Assembly (NCBI GenBank): GCA_027026295.1
Contig: JALVOR010000073.1
Location: 1 to 6,614 of the forward strand
Length of the DNA stretch: 6,614 nucleotides
Reading direction: 5' to 3'
Source: Anaerolineales bacterium
GTDB taxonomy: Bacteria; Chloroflexota; Anaerolineae; Anaerolineales; DRMV01
The number at the start of each line of letters is the position of its first letter. Position 1 is the first letter of the stretch. The notes under the pieces are model-generated. The model made no database searches, had not been told where the DNA came from, and saw nothing but the letters and a program-made list of their open reading frames with translations. Position numbers and translations under genes: made by a program. Shown here in pieces: positions 5,684 through 6,614 of the stretch.

Positions 5684-5774
5684 AAACCACAGATTCCACA
5701 GATTGGCGCAGAAGGCACAGATTTTTTTGTATTTTCTCTGTGCCTTCTGTGAGTTTCTGTGTCTTCTGTGGTTT
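5684..5774. repeat. Long imperfect palindrome between convergent genes, possible two-way terminator
   Basis: Three nested arm pairs fold the 91 bases into one long hairpin. The outer AAACCACAGA (5684-5693) pairs with TCTGTGGTTT (5765-5774). CACAGA (5697-5702) pairs with TCTGTG (5756-5761). The inner CAGAAGGCACAGA (5709-5721) pairs with TCTGTGCCTTCTG (5737-5749). The loop is 15 bases, mostly T on the plus strand. It starts six bases after the sfsA stop and ends 28 bases before the cmk stop, so it could end transcription from both sides, though no clean T tract follows the outer stem. CAGAT/CAGAA units at 5690, 5699, 5709 and 5718 link it to the repeat at 3568. Confidence 0.75.
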
Positions 5775-5802
5775 CAGCGAAAATTTGCGCTTGGGGAGGC
5801 TT

Positions 5803-6477
5803 TCAGCAATCCCTCGCCTTTACCAGCCGCAATGCCTCTTCGAAAACCTCGTCAATGCTCAATCCGTCGGAGTTGAGGATGACAGCATCCTCGGCGGCGC
5901 GCAGGGGGGCAACATCGCGCCCCCGGTCTAAGCGGTCGCGGGCGTGCACGGCTTCCAGAATTTGCGCATAATCGGCCTGTTCGCCGCGGGCGAGGCGTTC
6001 CTGATAGCGGCGGCGGGCGCGTTCTTCGGGCGAGGCGTCCAAGTAAATCTTCAGTTCAGCGTCGGGCATCACCACCGTGCCGATGTCGCGCCCGACCATC
6101 ACCACCTTGCCGCGGCGGCCAATGGCGCGCTGCTTGTCGGTGAGGGCAGCCCGCACGCCGGGGTGCGCCGCCACAATGGAAACCTTGCCGTCCACTTCCT
6201 GCGAGCGAATTGCCCAGGTGACGTCCTTGCCATCCACCAGCACATCGTATTTGCGCCCGTCTTCCACGCTGGTCGGGCGGACGTCGATATCCAGATTGGC
6301 GGCAAGGGCAGTCAGACGGTCGGCGTCTTCCACAGCATAACCGCGCTGCAGCGCTGCCCAGGCCACGGCGCGGTACATGGAGCCGGTTTCGATGTAGCGA
6401 AACCCCAGGCGGCGCGCCAGTTCCCGCGCCACCGTACTCTTGCCACTGCCGGCCGGACCATCGATGGCGATGATCAT
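5803..6477 (-). CDS. cmk: Cytidylate kinase
   Basis: This 224-residue P-loop kinase transfers phosphate from ATP to CMP or dCMP, feeding CTP and dCTP synthesis and recycling CMP from RNA and lipid turnover. Motifs run IAIDGPAGSGKST (3-15, Walker A with Lys13), YIETGSMYRAVA (28-39), an NMP-binding insert with DGKDVTWAIRSQEVDGKVS (82-100), MVGRDIGTVVMPDAELKIYLDAS (127-149) and the Arg-rich lid RARRRYQERL (153-162), then ARDRLDRGRDVAPL. The length is normal. The usual acidic residue before GRDIGT is Val128 here, a variation that probably also occurs in relatives. There is no strong Shine-Dalgarno; its ATG overlaps the stop of the upstream gene (ATGA), so translation is probably coupled. It converges on sfsA with the long palindrome between the two. 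Confidence 0.98.
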   Translation of the reverse strand: MIIAIDGPAGSGKSTVARELARRLGFRYIETGSMYRAVAWAALQRGYAVEDADRLTALAANLDIDVRPTSVEDGRKYDVLVDGKDVTWAIRSQEVDGKVSIVAAHPGVRAALTDKQRAIGRRGKVVMVGRDIGTVVMPDAELKIYLDASPEERARRRYQERLARGEQADYAQILEAVHARDRLDRGRDVAPLRAAEDAVILNSDGLSIDEVFEEALRLVKARDC

Positions 6478-6614
6478 TCGCGGATCCCGGCCAGTCTGAC
6501 GCGGTTGCGGTTGGCGCAGGCGAAGGTTTTATCCAAGGCCTCCTGATCTCCTTCTTCAATCATCCCGCGCAGGGTGCCCAGGGTTTCCTGGAACCGGCCG
6601 ATCAGGTCCAGCAC
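6474..6614 (-). CDS. tyrA: C-terminal end of a probable prephenate dehydrogenase
   Basis: The last 46 codons of a gene enter from the right edge and end in TGA at 6476-6474, overlapping the cmk ATG by four bases. The peptide begins VLDLIGRFQETLGTLRGMI and continues with EEGDQEALDKTFACANRNR. It is a helical tail with the pattern 'L..L..L...I..GD...L...F..A...R', typical of the end of bacterial prephenate dehydrogenases, which make 4-hydroxyphenylpyruvate for tyrosine. The location directly before cmk also fits, because shikimate and tyrosine genes (aroA, tyrA) often precede cmk in bacteria. No catalytic part is in the window, so the name rests on the tail pattern and the neighbour. Confidence 0.55.
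   Translation of the reverse strand: MLDLIGRFQETLGTLRGMIEEGDQEALDKTFACANRNRVRLAGIRE

Noticed and set aside
5684..5774. Insertion sequence or complete mobile element
   Set aside because: There is no transposase, and no target-site duplication was recognised around the palindrome. At most it is a non-autonomous repeat.
5944..6546. Plus-strand 200-codon open frame opposite cmk
   Set aside because: It is a shadow of cmk, His/Ala/Gly-rich, without family features.

Overview
This window is high-GC bacterial chromosomal DNA that looks like Chloroflexota, probably Anaerolineae. That placement is an inference from protein style and gene mix: a two-S1-domain protein, a ubiquitin-like/Mut7-C RNase fusion, a DR2231-type MazG-like enzyme, PdxS/PdxT, and a tyrA-like end overlapping cmk. 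It also rests on the eroded CGGAT/CAGAT intergenic repeats. No marker gene fixes the taxon. I see no rRNA, tRNA, CRISPR array, transposase or phage gene.

Left part (1-2376, minus strand): a vitamin B6 operon, pdxS (PLP synthase), then pdxT (its glutaminase), then an unfinished GNAT-like gene that runs off the left edge. Its likely promoter (TGGTAAAAT) lies about 50 bases before pdxS, with a small hairpin and a GGAGG ribosome site in the leader. PdxT would hydrolyse glutamine and pass ammonia to PdxS, which builds pyridoxal 5'-phosphate from two sugar phosphates.

Middle part (2611-3525, plus strand): diverging from pdxS is a single-gene unit with its own extended -10 promoter (TGGTATAAT). It has a good ribosome site, a protein with two S1 RNA-binding domains, and a strong hairpin terminator. 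The 3526-3771 gap holds no gene. It carries an eroded tandem repeat and a hairpin capped by a CUUCGG loop.

Right part (3772-5678, plus strand): three tightly packed genes, namely a Ub-Mut7C RNase-like protein, a MazG-like all-alpha NTP pyrophosphohydrolase and sfsA. The first starts only 11 bases after a -10 box, so its mRNA is probably nearly leaderless; the last two overlap by 4 bases. Converging on them from the right edge (minus strand) are the tail of a probable prephenate dehydrogenase and cmk (cytidylate kinase), overlapping by 4 bases. Between the convergent sfsA and cmk ends lies a 91-base, largely self-complementary repeat, related in layout to the one at 3568-3610, that could end transcription from both sides.

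Most genes are well-known housekeeping types. The points most worth a second look are the RNase/NTP-PPase/SfsA cluster with its nearly leaderless start, the two related intergenic repeats, the UUCG-capped hairpin, and the shared TGGTnnAAT promoter form.
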